Shown one piece after another: positions 9,517 to 17,871 of a stretch of 64,000 bases of DNA. This DNA comes from Mesorhizobium amorphae (GTDB lineage: Bacteria > Pseudomonadota > Alphaproteobacteria > Rhizobiales > Rhizobiaceae): positions 42,976 to 106,975 of the forward strand of contig NZ_JHQS01000129.1 of the NCBI RefSeq assembly GCF_014843845.1, written 5' to 3'. Below the pieces are notes generated by a model. It ran no database searches and was not told the DNA's origin. It saw nothing but the letters and a program-made list of their open reading frames with translations. A program made the position numbers and the translations under genes. Position 1 is the first letter of the stretch. Every line of letters begins with the position of its first letter.

Positions 9517-9969
9517 ATGACCGAAGACCAATTGGACCGCATCGACCGGAATATCCTGTCGGCGCTCGCGCGCGACGGGCGGCTTTCCATGTCGGAACTC
9601 GCGGGCAAGGTCGGCCTGTCGAAGACACCGGTGCAGGCGCGGGTCAAGCGGCTTGAGAAGGACGGCTTCATCCGCGGCTACCAGGCGATCATCGATCGCG
9701 AGCGCATGGGCGAAGGCCACGTCGCCTTCGTCCAGGTGAAACTGTCCGACACCCGTTCGGCCGCCCTTGACGCCTTCAACCGCGCTGTCCAGACGGTGCC
9801 GGAGATCGAGCAATGCCACATGATGGCATCGAGCTTCGACTATCTGCTGAAAGTCCGCACCACCGATATCGCCGCCTATCGCCGCGTGCTCGGCGAGCGC
9901 ATATCGGCGCTGCCGCACGTCGCCCAAACCTCGACCTTCGTGGCGATGGAGACGGTCAAGGACCGCTGA
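9517..9969 (+). CDS. putR: Lrp/AsnC family regulator, PutR type
   Basis: Proline-responsive activator of putA in rhizobia and related bacteria. The 150-residue product has an N-terminal winged helix-turn-helix (about 1-60, with LSMSELAGKVGLSKTPVQARVKRL) and a C-terminal RAM/AsnC ligand-binding domain (about 70-145). It is divergently transcribed from putA across 162 bp. The frame is open far upstream, but codons before 9517 overlap the putA promoter region and are not family-like; ATG 9517 matches the usual start of DQLDRIDRNILSALARDG. Confidence 0.9.
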   Translation: MTEDQLDRIDRNILSALARDGRLSMSELAGKVGLSKTPVQARVKRLEKDGFIRGYQAIIDRERMGEGHVAFVQVKLSDTRSAALDAFNRAVQTVPEIEQCHMMASSFDYLLKVRTTDIAAYRRVLGERISALPHVAQTSTFVAMETVKDR

Positions 9970-9970
9970 C

Positions 9971-11179
9971 TCACTCGGCCAGCGTCTTCAAAAACGCCAC
10001 CAGCGCCGCGCGCTCGCGCTCCGATAGCTGCAGCGGATGGACTTCCGACGTGCCTTCGACACTCGCCGGCGCCTTCGAATAATGCGCCACCACCTCGTCG
10101 AGCGACGAGAACTGGCCGGCATGCATATAGGGCGGACGGGTGGCCGCGCCGCGCAAGGACGGCGTCTTGTAGGCACGCACCAATTCCGGCCCTGTCTTGA
10201 CCATGAAGCGCAGCTCACGACAGGCGCTGTCGTCGCCGTCGCGGAAAGCGCCGAAGCAGTTGAACGGATCGGCCTCGACCTGCGCCACCGCGTCGATGCG
10301 GCCGCGGTCCGGCGGCAGGTCGGCAACCGGCGGCACACCGGTGTTGTGAAAGCTGTTGTCGGTGAAGCGCGGACCGTTGTGGCAGGTCACGCAATTGGCC
10401 TTGCCGATGAACAGCTTCAGCCCGAGGATCTCCTCCGGCGAAAACGCATCATCGCCCTGCGGCTTGGCGCCCGACGCCAGGTCGATGGCAAAACGGTCGA
10501 AGCGCGTCTGCGGCGGCTCGATGGATCGCTCGAAGGCGGCGATAGCCTTGCCGATATTGGCGAAGACGCGATTGACGTCCTCGGCCTGGCTGTCGGGCAT
10601 GGCATTCCAGGCTGCCTTCTCGGCATCGGTGCCGAGCGGACTGGCATTGGTCGGCACCGTCGAAAGGTCGGGCAGCGGCCCGAAGATGCGCTCGTAGCGC
10701 TCGCCGAAACGCTTCTTGATGTAATGCGCGAAGGCGGCGCGATTGCCGGCCTGCTCGAGCGGATTTTCCAGCGGCGTCAGCGCCTGTGCCCACAGGCTGT
10801 CGCGGCGCCCGTCCCAGAAGAACCATGGATCGCGCGCGACACCCGCCAGCGGCATGGTGCGCCGGTTGGTGCGGCCGATAGCAACCGCCTGCGGCAGGTC
10901 GTCCTGGAACTGGCGGTCGATCTTGTGGCAGGTCGAGCAGGAGACCGTCCCGTCGCGACTCATGCCCTGGTCGAAGAACAGCGTCGAACCAAGTGCCGCG
11001 GCGGCAGGTACGTCGGCGAAACGGTTGGTGGTGTCGGGCTTCAACGCCGGCAACGTGTTCAACGCCAGCGAGGCGATGGTTTTCTTCTCGCCATCGGAAA
11101 ACTGCGGCTTGCCGCAGCCGGCCAGCACGACAAACGCGCTAAGAGCGAGAACGCATGAAAGACTGGCAAGGCGCCTCAT
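9971..11179 (-). CDS. Di-heme cytochrome c peroxidase (MauG-like) lipoprotein
   Basis: 402-residue exported c-type cytochrome with two heme-binding CxxCH sites, C81-H85 and C263-H267, in the arrangement of bacterial di-heme peroxidases and MauG. A lipobox LAGC (19-22) after a hydrophobic stretch indicates an outer-face lipoprotein. The chosen ATG lies 7 nt after the stop of the upstream YtkA-like gene and has GAGCGG in front; a longer frame to 11242 would overlap that gene. The role would be peroxide reduction or oxidation of a partner protein in the periplasm. The 3' end is 1 nt from putR, tail to tail. Confidence 0.88.
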   Translation of the reverse strand: MRRLASLSCVLALSAFVVLAGCGKPQFSDGEKKTIASLALNTLPALKPDTTNRFADVPAAAALGSTLFFDQGMSRDGTVSCSTCHKIDRQFQDDLPQAVAIGRTNRRTMPLAGVARDPWFFWDGRRDSLWAQALTPLENPLEQAGNRAAFAHYIKKRFGERYERIFGPLPDLSTVPTNASPLGTDAEKAAWNAMPDSQAEDVNRVFANIGKAIAAFERSIEPPQTRFDRFAIDLASGAKPQGDDAFSPEEILGLKLFIGKANCVTCHNGPRFTDNSFHNTGVPPVADLPPDRGRIDAVAQVEADPFNCFGAFRDGDDSACRELRFMVKTGPELVRAYKTPSLRGAATRPPYMHAGQFSSLDEVVAHYSKAPASVEGTSEVHPLQLSERERAALVAFLKTLAE

Positions 11180-11186
11180 CGGCCGC

Positions 11187-11630
11187 TCACAGCACCACAT
11201 TGAAAACAACCGTATCGGAGCCGGCCGCCGCGGAAATGGCAAAGCGCAGCTGCCACCATCCGCTCATGGTGAATTTCAGCCCGTCGATGCGGTAGCGCCC
11301 CTCGCCCAGATAGTCGGTCGCCTGCGGACTGGTCGGCAGGCCGTGATTGTGCAGCGGCATGCCGCCGGAAACCGTGATCGCCGCCCCTTCCACAGGAGCC
11401 CCCTTGACCGTCTTCAGCGTCAGCAGCCACGACTGCAATTCGCCCTGCCTGATGACGCCGCGCTCCGGCTGGAAACTGGCGACGAACAGCCCGTTCGCCG
11501 TCGTCTTCGAGCGCGACGTGTCGGCACCCGGCGCCGTCTGCGGAGCGGTCAGGTAGACGATCGCCAGGATGCCGACCAGCAAGGCGGCCAGACCGAGGCC
11601 CGCGAGAAGATAACGCCATAGGGATGCCAA
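11187..11630 (-). CDS. YtkA/FixH-like membrane-anchored periplasmic protein
   Basis: 147 aa. One N-terminal transmembrane helix (about 5-28) is followed by a periplasmic Ig-like YtkA/FixH-type domain with GAAITVSGGMPLHNHGLPT, which contains a Met and His pair of the kind seen in copper-handling relatives. A TTG at 11630 preceded by AAGGAA is the best start; the frame runs open to 11903 but that part overlaps the divergent kinase gene. It is the first gene of a two-gene operon with the di-heme peroxidase. A function in metal or cofactor delivery to that cytochrome is inference. Confidence 0.72.
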   Translation of the reverse strand: MASLWRYLLAGLGLAALLVGILAIVYLTAPQTAPGADTSRSKTTANGLFVASFQPERGVIRQGELQSWLLTLKTVKGAPVEGAAITVSGGMPLHNHGLPTSPQATDYLGEGRYRIDGLKFTMSGWWQLRFAISAAAGSDTVVFNVVL

Positions 11631-11778
11631 ACCGGTTCCTTTTCCAAGATAACGTTGCAGCAGGCGATCGCGTCCCACGGGGGGGAAAACGCTTCTGGCG
11701 CAAAAAAACGGCCTGCGCCAAGCATGGCGCTGCCGATCGCAAAAAGCTACAGCAGCAAAATTGTCTGGAGAGAGATAC

Positions 11779-12693
11779 ATGGCGGGAGTCGCCTCGATCG
11801 GTGAGTGCATGCTCGAACTGTCAGGCCAGGCCGGGCCGAACTGGCGCATGGGCTTTGCCGGCGACACGTTCAACACGCTGTGGGCGCTGCATGCGCTGAG
11901 CAACGACCGGCCGGCGACCTACGTTTCGGCTTTCGGCGACGACCCGTTCTCGCAGGCACAGATTGCTTTCTTCGCCGAAAACGGCATCGGCATCGGCCAG
12001 AGCCCGGTCATCACGGGCGCCCGGCCCGGCCTCTATGCCATCACGCTGACCGGCGCCGAACGCGCCTTCACCTACTGGCGCGCCGACGCGGCCGCCAGGC
12101 AGCTCGCTTCGGACCCAGCCGCCCTGACAAAAAGCCTGGAAAACCAAGCGCTTGTCTATTTTTCCGGAATCACCTTGGCAATTCTGGACGATGCCGCGCG
12201 CAAGACATTGCTGACGACGGTGGCCAAGGCCCGCGCGACCGGTTCGCTTGTCGCCTTCGATCCCAATTACCGGCCACGCCTGTGGCGCAATCGCGAGGTC
12301 GCGCAGGCCGCGATCCTCGAAGCGCTTGCCGTCACCGACATCGCCCTACCGACCTTTCCGGACGAGCAGATGCTTTTTGGGGACGAGACACCGGAGGCGA
12401 CCGCGGAGCGGCTGGGAAAACTGGTCGGCGAAGTCGTCGTCAAGAACGGCGAGGGAGCGGCGCTGATTGCCTCCGATGGCGCCTTGCAGCCGGTGCCGGC
12501 CGTGCATGTCGCAACCCCCGTCGACACCACCGGCGCCGGCGATTCCTTCAATGGCGGCTACCTCGCCGCCCGGCTTGCCGGCCATGCCCCGGTGGATGCC
12601 GCCCTGCGCGCACATCGTGTCGCCGCCGCTGTCGTGCAGGTACGCGGCGCATTGGCACCGTTCGATACCCTTCGAGTGGCATTTGACGGTTAA
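11779..12693 (+). CDS. kdgK: 2-keto-3-deoxygluconate kinase (PfkB family)
   Basis: Phosphorylates 2-keto-3-deoxygluconate to KDPG, feeding the Entner-Doudoroff pathway. The 304-residue protein has the PfkB/ribokinase fold: GECMLELSG at the N-terminus, a substrate lid, FDPNYRPRLW at mid-protein (typical of KDG kinases) and the C-terminal catalytic motif DTTGAGDSFNGGYL with the base Asp. GGAGAG sits just upstream of ATG 11779. The last 4 bases overlap the end of the convergent galM gene. Other PfkB sugar kinases are possible, but the mid-protein motif favours KDG. Confidence 0.88.
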   Translation: MAGVASIGECMLELSGQAGPNWRMGFAGDTFNTLWALHALSNDRPATYVSAFGDDPFSQAQIAFFAENGIGIGQSPVITGARPGLYAITLTGAERAFTYWRADAAARQLASDPAALTKSLENQALVYFSGITLAILDDAARKTLLTTVAKARATGSLVAFDPNYRPRLWRNREVAQAAILEALAVTDIALPTFPDEQMLFGDETPEATAERLGKLVGEVVVKNGEGAALIASDGALQPVPAVHVATPVDTTGAGDSFNGGYLAARLAGHAPVDAALRAHRVAAAVVQVRGALAPFDTLRVAFDG

Positions 12694-13715
12694 GGCAGGC
12701 GGAACCGATATTCGGTAACCTGATGGTAGATCTGTCCCGGCCACAGCGTCGCCTGTGGGAAATACGGCCGGTTCGGCGCATCCGGCCAGACTTGCGCCTC
12801 CAGGCAGAAGCCCGAAAACGCCTTGTACTGGCGCCCCTCCAGTCCCGCTGAGGACGGCGTCAAATACTGGCCGGTATAGAGCTGCAGACCGGGCTCCGTG
12901 GTCCAGACCTCCATCTCGACGCCGGAAGTCGCGCCTTGCGCCCACGATGCCTGCTTCAGCGGTCCGCGTGTCGGGGCGAGGCAGAAATTCAGGTCGTAGG
13001 GAAGCTGCTCGCCCTCGCTCTCCATGCGCAGCGGCCGCGCCTGGCGGAAGTCGAAGGGCGTGCCGTCGACCGGCTTGACCGCGCCGGTCGGGATCATCTC
13101 GCCGTCGATCGGCGTATAGGCGCCGGCATTGAGCATCAGCCGGTGGTCGAGAATGTCGCCGGCGCCGCCGTCGTCGAGGTTGAAATAGGAATGCTGCGCG
13201 AGATTGCACAGCGTCGGCTCCTCTGAGGTCGCGGTCAGTTCGACGCTGAGCGTGCCGGGGATCTTCAGCCGGTAGGTGCAGGTCACGTCGAGCGCGCCGG
13301 GAAAGCCCATCGTGCCGTCGGGGTCGTGCAGGGCAAGTGTGACGAAGTCCCTTCCATGCAGCGAAACGGTCCATGGCCGGTGGAAATAGCCTTGCGAGCC
13401 GCCATGCAGCGTGTGCTTGTCGAGGAAGTTGCGTTCCGTCTGGTAGCGGTTGCCGGCGATGGTGAAGCGGCCGTCGCGGATGCGGTTGGCATAGCGCCCG
13501 ACGACCGCGCCGAAGAACGCCTTGTCGGTCTCGTAGGGCTCGAAACGGTCGTAGCCCAGCACCAGCGGCGCATCATGTCCGGAGAGGCGCAAATCCTGGA
13601 TGATCGCGCCCAGCCCGATGATGTTGGCGGTGAGGCCGCCGCCACGGATGGTGAAGCGGCGGACGGCGTCGCCCGCCTGCGTCGTACCGAAGACCTCGCC
13701 GTCCTTCATCGTCAT
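12690..13715 (-). CDS. galM: Aldose 1-epimerase (galactose mutarotase)
   Basis: Interconverts alpha and beta anomers of aldoses in the cytoplasm. The 341-residue protein has the GalM beta-sandwich landmarks: a GRYANRI stretch after residue 70, HGGSQGYFHRPW with a conserved His, the catalytic NLAQHSYFNL block near 195, and a terminal YRFRLP strand. The start is ATG 13715 or two codons later. It is convergent with kdgK with a 4-bp overlap, and downstream of gabD on the same strand behind a hairpin. Confidence 0.9.
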   Translation of the reverse strand: MTMKDGEVFGTTQAGDAVRRFTIRGGGLTANIIGLGAIIQDLRLSGHDAPLVLGYDRFEPYETDKAFFGAVVGRYANRIRDGRFTIAGNRYQTERNFLDKHTLHGGSQGYFHRPWTVSLHGRDFVTLALHDPDGTMGFPGALDVTCTYRLKIPGTLSVELTATSEEPTLCNLAQHSYFNLDDGGAGDILDHRLMLNAGAYTPIDGEMIPTGAVKPVDGTPFDFRQARPLRMESEGEQLPYDLNFCLAPTRGPLKQASWAQGATSGVEMEVWTTEPGLQLYTGQYLTPSSAGLEGRQYKAFSGFCLEAQVWPDAPNRPYFPQATLWPGQIYHQVTEYRFRLP

Positions 13716-13784
13716 GCCCGAAAAGTCAGTTCGTTGATCTGTCGACTTCGGCCGGTTGCGTCTTTCGGCCGGGTTTGACGCATC

Positions 13785-13808
13785 GAAAGGGCAGGCTTAC
13801 GCCTGCCC
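13785..13808 (-). terminator. Probable gabD terminator
   Basis: A perfect 8-bp stem GGGCAGGC/GCCTGCCC with a TTAC loop (13789-13808). Read on the minus strand it is followed by TTTCG, so it would end transcripts leaving gabD, whose stop is at 13826. Confidence 0.5.
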
Positions 13809-13825
13809 CGCTCTTCCGATGGCTA

Positions 13826-15283
13826 TCAGAGGCCGAGGCCGCCGATGCAGACATATTTGGTGTCGAGATAATCCTCGATGCCCTGATGTCCGCCTTCCTT
13901 GCCGAGGCCCGATTCCTTGACGCCGCCGAACGGCGCCTCCGGTGTGGTGATGAGGCCTTCATTGACGCCGACCATACCGTATTTCAGCCCTTCCATGACC
14001 CGGAAGGCGCGGCCGAGATCGCCGGTGTAGAAATAGCAGGCAAGGCCGAATTCGGTGTCGTTGGCCAGAGCGATGGCCTCTTCCTCGGTCTCGAACTTGA
14101 ACACGGGTGCGACCGGCCCAAAGATCTCTTCCTTCATGAAGCGCATCTTCGGCGTCGCGTTGGCGATCACAGTCGGCTGGAAGAACGAGCCGCCGAGCAC
14201 ATGGCGCTTGCCGCCGGCGACGACCTTGCCGCCCTTGGAGGTCGCGTCGGCGATCAGTTCCTCGACCTTCTCGACCGCCTTCTCGTCGATCAGCGGCCCC
14301 TGCTGCACGCCCTCTTCGAGGCCGGAACCGACCTTGAGATTGTCGCTGGCGGCGGCGAGCTTTTCGACGAACTTGTCATAGACGCCGGCCTGAACCAGGA
14401 AGCGGTTGGTGCAAACGCAAGTCTGGCCGGAATTGCGGTACTTGGCGGTGATCGCGCCCGCGACCGCACGCTCGATATCAGCGTCGTCGAAGACGATGAA
14501 CGGCGCATTGCCGCCGAGCTCCATCGACACTTTCTTGACGGTCACCGACGCCTTCTGGATGAGCATCTTGCCGATTTCGGTCGAGCCGGTGAAGGTGATC
14601 TTCGACACCAGCGGATTGGCGCAGATCTCGTCGCCGATTTCGGCGGCGGCACCGGTCAGGATGTTGACGACACCCTTTGGGAAGCCGACTTCCTCGGCGA
14701 GCGCGCCCCAGGCCAGGCCGGAATAAGGCGTCTGCGTCGCCGGCTTGACCACGGCGGTGCAGCCGGCGGCCAGCGCCGGACCTAGCTTACGGGCGAGCAT
14801 CGAGGACGGGAAATTCCACGGTGTGATGGCGGCGATGACGCCGACCGGCTCCTTGGTCACCAGAATGCGGCGGTCCGCCCACGGCGAGGGCACGACGTCG
14901 CCATAGGTGCGGCGGCCCTCTTCGGCGAACCACAGGATGTAGGACGCAGCCGAGCCGATCTCGCCCTTGGATTCGAACAGCGACTTGCCCTGCTCGATGG
15001 TCAAGAGTTCGGCGAGCACGTCCTGATTGTCCATCATCGCGTCATGCAGCTTGCGCAGCAGCTTCGAGCGCTCGAGCGCGGTGGTCTTGCGCCAGGTCTT
15101 GAAGGCTTCATGGGCGGCTTCGATGGCACGGCGGGTCTCCACCTTGCCCGACTTCGGCACGGTGCCGATCTTGAGGCCGGTCGCCGGATTGTTGACGTCA
15201 ACCGTCTGGCCGCTGTCGGCCTGCACCCATTCGCCGTTGATGAGATTGGCCTGCCGCATGAAATGGCTGGTTTTCTGAAGCAT
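13826..15283 (-). CDS. gabD: NADP-type succinate-semialdehyde dehydrogenase
   Basis: Oxidises succinate semialdehyde to succinate, the last step of the GABA shunt. 485 aa, the normal length for GabD. Aldehyde-dehydrogenase landmarks are all present: ITPWNFPSSMLARK, nucleotide motif FTGSTEIGK, general-base Glu in MELGGNAPFIVFDD and catalytic Cys in NSGQTCVCTNR. The Cys-x-Cys pair in the active-site loop is the one used for redox control in some SSADHs. CGGAGG lies 8 nt before the ATG. No GABA aminotransferase is adjacent, though a class III aminotransferase sits at 38855. Confidence 0.92.
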   Translation of the reverse strand: MLQKTSHFMRQANLINGEWVQADSGQTVDVNNPATGLKIGTVPKSGKVETRRAIEAAHEAFKTWRKTTALERSKLLRKLHDAMMDNQDVLAELLTIEQGKSLFESKGEIGSAASYILWFAEEGRRTYGDVVPSPWADRRILVTKEPVGVIAAITPWNFPSSMLARKLGPALAAGCTAVVKPATQTPYSGLAWGALAEEVGFPKGVVNILTGAAAEIGDEICANPLVSKITFTGSTEIGKMLIQKASVTVKKVSMELGGNAPFIVFDDADIERAVAGAITAKYRNSGQTCVCTNRFLVQAGVYDKFVEKLAAASDNLKVGSGLEEGVQQGPLIDEKAVEKVEELIADATSKGGKVVAGGKRHVLGGSFFQPTVIANATPKMRFMKEEIFGPVAPVFKFETEEEAIALANDTEFGLACYFYTGDLGRAFRVMEGLKYGMVGVNEGLITTPEAPFGGVKESGLGKEGGHQGIEDYLDTKYVCIGGLGL

Positions 15284-15482
15284 GGTCTAACCTCCGTTCG
15301 GCGCGCGGGCCGGTCGCTGATTTCTTCGGTGGAGCGTACGCAAAGGCCCTCGAAGCCGGCACGCTGGGGCATTGCTCTTTACCTAGGGCGAGCCCGGCAA
15401 GCAATCGCAATATGGCATATAGGGGTTGGGCCAGAGAAGGCGAGAGCACGCCCTCCCGGATTCCGGCCCGAGTGCCCCGGTT

Positions 15483-16433
15483 TTATCCAAAAATGTGGAC
15501 CACCACCGTCAGCCAGAACGCCGTGGTGACCACCGCGCTCGCAGTGGCGATGGTCATCTGGTTCGATGCCAGCGCCTGGCCGGTGTTGAACTGCACGGCG
15601 ATGAGATAGGTATTGATGCCGGACGGCAGCGCTGCCACCAGGACCGCCACCTTCGCCGTCAAAGGCGGCAGGCCGAACAGCCAGACTAGGCTGAGCACCA
15701 GCCCCGGCATCAGGAACAGCTTCAACGCCGACAAAGCGAGCGCCGGCCGGACATTGCCGGAGATGCCGAAGAGGCGCAGGCTGAGCCCCATGGCAAACAG
15801 CGCGATTGGCGCTGCGGTGGCGGCCAGCGCATCGACCAGCCGCTCGGCGAGTTCCGGCAAAGGCGCCCCGGTGAGGCGCCATGCCAGCCCGGCCAGGATA
15901 CCAATGATCAGCGGGTTGGCGAACAGTCTTCTCAGAAAGCTCTGGATGATGCGCAGCGGGTGCACGGGCTCGCCGCCACCGCGACCAAATATCTCGAACA
16001 TGATGATCGAGGCCATCATCATGGTCGGCAGATGCACCGAGACGAGCAGCGACAGCACTTCGAATCCGCTGGACCCGAATACGCCGAGAACGAAGGGAAT
16101 GCCCAGCAACACCACATTCGAGAAGGACGACGACACGCCGCCGACGATGCCGGTGCGTGCGTCCCGCCCGAAGATCCGCGTCATGACCAGATGGCCGGCG
16201 GCCCATGTCATTGCAACTGCCGTGAAGTAAGCGCCCCACAGCGACCAGGGCGCCACACCGTGGAAATCGGAATTCACCATCGTCCGGAACAGCAGCAGCG
16301 GCATGGCCACGTTGATGGCGAATTCGGATATGCCGTCGCCGCTGGCGGGCCGGAGATAGCCGGTTAACCCGGCGAGATAGCCGAGTGCGACCAGACTGAA
16401 GACGAAGAGGACGGTTTCCGTGAGCGGAGACAT
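15483..16433 (-). CDS. AEC (auxin efflux carrier) family transporter
   Basis: Integral membrane permease, 316 aa, with about ten hydrophobic helices in two five-helix repeats separated by a cytoplasmic loop near residues 155-170. The opening ETVLFVFSLVALGYLAG and the NVAMPLLLFRTMV helix are typical of the AEC/MdcF-like group, which exports or imports small organic acids. GGGAG is directly upstream of ATG 16433, which is preferred to the ATG at 16469. Substrate unknown; no malonate genes are adjacent. Confidence 0.85.
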   Translation of the reverse strand: MSPLTETVLFVFSLVALGYLAGLTGYLRPASGDGISEFAINVAMPLLLFRTMVNSDFHGVAPWSLWGAYFTAVAMTWAAGHLVMTRIFGRDARTGIVGGVSSSFSNVVLLGIPFVLGVFGSSGFEVLSLLVSVHLPTMMMASIIMFEIFGRGGGEPVHPLRIIQSFLRRLFANPLIIGILAGLAWRLTGAPLPELAERLVDALAATAAPIALFAMGLSLRLFGISGNVRPALALSALKLFLMPGLVLSLVWLFGLPPLTAKVAVLVAALPSGINTYLIAVQFNTGQALASNQMTIATASAVVTTAFWLTVVVHIFG

Positions 16434-16578
16434 TTCTCCCGTGATAGGCGAGGCCCGATTGCGGCGCAATTGCCTGGCCGACGAGACCTTTCCGCCGCGC
16501 CTTGTCTTTCAGCCGGCTTTGCCGTCCCTATATGCCGCTCACCGCCACCCCTGCCGGCGAGCGGAACAAGGATTGCCG

Positions 16579-17127
16579 ATGGTTCGATTTCTGCTGGCGC
16601 TGCTCCTGCTCGTCGCTCCCGCCACAGGCCACGCGACGGATGCCGGCTGGGCGTTGCTGCGTGACGGCGGACATGTCGTGCTGCTGCGCCACGCCATGGT
16701 CACCGGCACCACCGATCCGGCCAATTTCGACATCGCCAAATGCCCGACCCAGCTCAATTTGTCGGCGCGCGGCCAGCAGCAGGCAAGCCGGATCGGCGCG
16801 CTATTCGCCGCCCGCGCCGCCCCGATCGAGCGCGTTCTGTCCAGCCGCTATTGCCGTTGCCTCGACACTGCTCGCATCGCCTTCGAGGCCGAGCCGGAGC
16901 CCTTCGCGCCGCTTGACCTCCTGAAGACCGATCCGGCGGAGAAGGCCGCGCAGCTCACAGCGGTGATGACCGAGATCCGCGGCTATTCCGGCTCGGACAA
17001 TCTGGTCCTGGTTACCCATCTGGAGAACATCGTGGCGCTGACCGGCGTGTCGCCGCGCGAAGGCGAAGCGGTGGTGGTCGAGCCGCAGGGCGACGGCTTG
17101 CGCGTGCTCGGCCGCGTCACCTTCTGA
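16579..17127 (+). CDS. Secreted histidine phosphatase family protein
   Basis: 182-residue protein with an N-terminal signal peptide (MVRFLLALLLLVAPATGHA) and a histidine-phosphatase core. The phosphohistidine motif appears as LLRHAM (RHG in most members), the arginine block as LSSRYCRCLDTA, and the second active-site His as VTHLENI. The ATG at 16579 has AAGGA 8 nt upstream; the frame is open further 5' but that stretch overlaps the divergent AEC gene region. It would act in the periplasm on a small phosphorylated compound that cannot be specified. Confidence 0.85.
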   Translation: MVRFLLALLLLVAPATGHATDAGWALLRDGGHVVLLRHAMVTGTTDPANFDIAKCPTQLNLSARGQQQASRIGALFAARAAPIERVLSSRYCRCLDTARIAFEAEPEPFAPLDLLKTDPAEKAAQLTAVMTEIRGYSGSDNLVLVTHLENIVALTGVSPREGEAVVVEPQGDGLRVLGRVTF

Positions 17128-17356
17128 CGGCACCGAAGGCCCTGCCCGGGCGTCGAGCAAGTGTTGCCGAAATGCCACCATCGAAAGAAGCCGCAAATAT
17201 GCCGCGACAATGCCGCTTGCGACAACCCGTCGCAGGGGCTATAGGCGCGCTCCCGGTCACGAATACCGAAGCGAGCACAACGGTTGGAGCTTCCGCCTCC
17301 GCCCGCGCAGGTGGCTTTGCCGTCCTGCGTACGGCGCCGTTTCGGGGGTTGGGATC

Positions 17357-17430
17357 GCGGATGTAGCTCAGGGGGAGAGCGCCGGATTTGGGTCCGGAGG
17401 TCGCAGGTTCGAATCCTGCTGTCTGCACCA
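17357..17430 (+). tRNA. tRNA-like gene, anticodon TGG or TTG, six-base loop
   Basis: A full cloverleaf can be drawn: 7-bp acceptor stem (with three G-T pairs), 4-bp D stem GCTC/GAGC, 5-bp anticodon stem CCGGA/TCCGG, 5-nt variable loop, 5-bp T stem GCAGG/CCTGC with TTCGAAT loop, discriminator A and encoded CCA. The oddity is a six-base anticodon loop TTTGGG in place of seven. Counted from the 5' side the anticodon is TGG (Pro), from the 3' side TTG (Gln). The body is unlike a usual rhizobial proline tRNA. Confidence 0.55.
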
Positions 17431-17502
17431 CGGATAGCTCAGTTTGGGTAGAGCATCAGACTCATAATCTGACGGTCGAAGGTTCGAATCCTTCTCCAAT
17501 GG
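17431..17502 (+). tRNA. tRNA-Met(CAT)-like gene with defective acceptor stem
   Basis: It follows the previous CCA with no gap. D stem GCTC/GAGC, a perfect anticodon stem TCAGA/TCTGA around CTCATAA (anticodon CAT), 5-nt variable loop and a perfect T arm GAAGG/CCTTC are present. The acceptor stem is poor: the seven bases before T8 include the CCA of the upstream gene and pair with TCCAATG at only four of seven positions. No CCA is encoded. It may be a decayed tRNA or part of a joint transcript with the first. Confidence 0.45.
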
Positions 17503-17871
17503 CTGATAGGCCACCACCCTTTCACGGTGTTATCTGAAAAACGGTCCGGGGACCGGAATGCTGAAGACCTGACGGACGGCCGAAGCCTTCGGGCCGAGGC
17601 CGTATCGAAAGGTCTGACGCCGTCGGCTCGCGGCTAGGCCCGCGGTGACGATCAAGGCGCAGCGTCGCCGGCAAGGGAAGCTTCGGCTTCCGGCGCCCGC
17701 TTCGCTGCCCCGCGATCCGCTCCCGAAGGCCCGCCGCGAATTGATGCCACCGGTCCCTGGATCATCGTGCCGGGACGTGAAGCAAGAAACGAAGCGAAAC
17801 GAGAAACGAAAAGGAAGATCGACGCATGACGTGACGCCTCGCATGGGGCCATGCCCGACAGGAGTAAGACA
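17503..17871. other. Gene-free 369-bp stretch with strong hairpins
   Basis: No convincing reading frame. It holds compact hairpins: CCGAA-GCC-TTCGG near 17580, GGAAGC-TTCG-GCTTCC at 17676-17691 (a UUCG-type tetraloop) and GCATGG-GG-CCATGC just before the slipin start, plus an A/G-rich run of GAAACG-type repeats around 17785-17815. It probably holds the slipin promoter and leader. A structured RNA is possible but not supported by a terminator. Confidence 0.3.

Noticed and set aside
17357..17871. Genomic island boundary at the tRNA pair
   Set aside because: No integrase, direct repeat of the tRNA 3' end or change in base composition is visible downstream.
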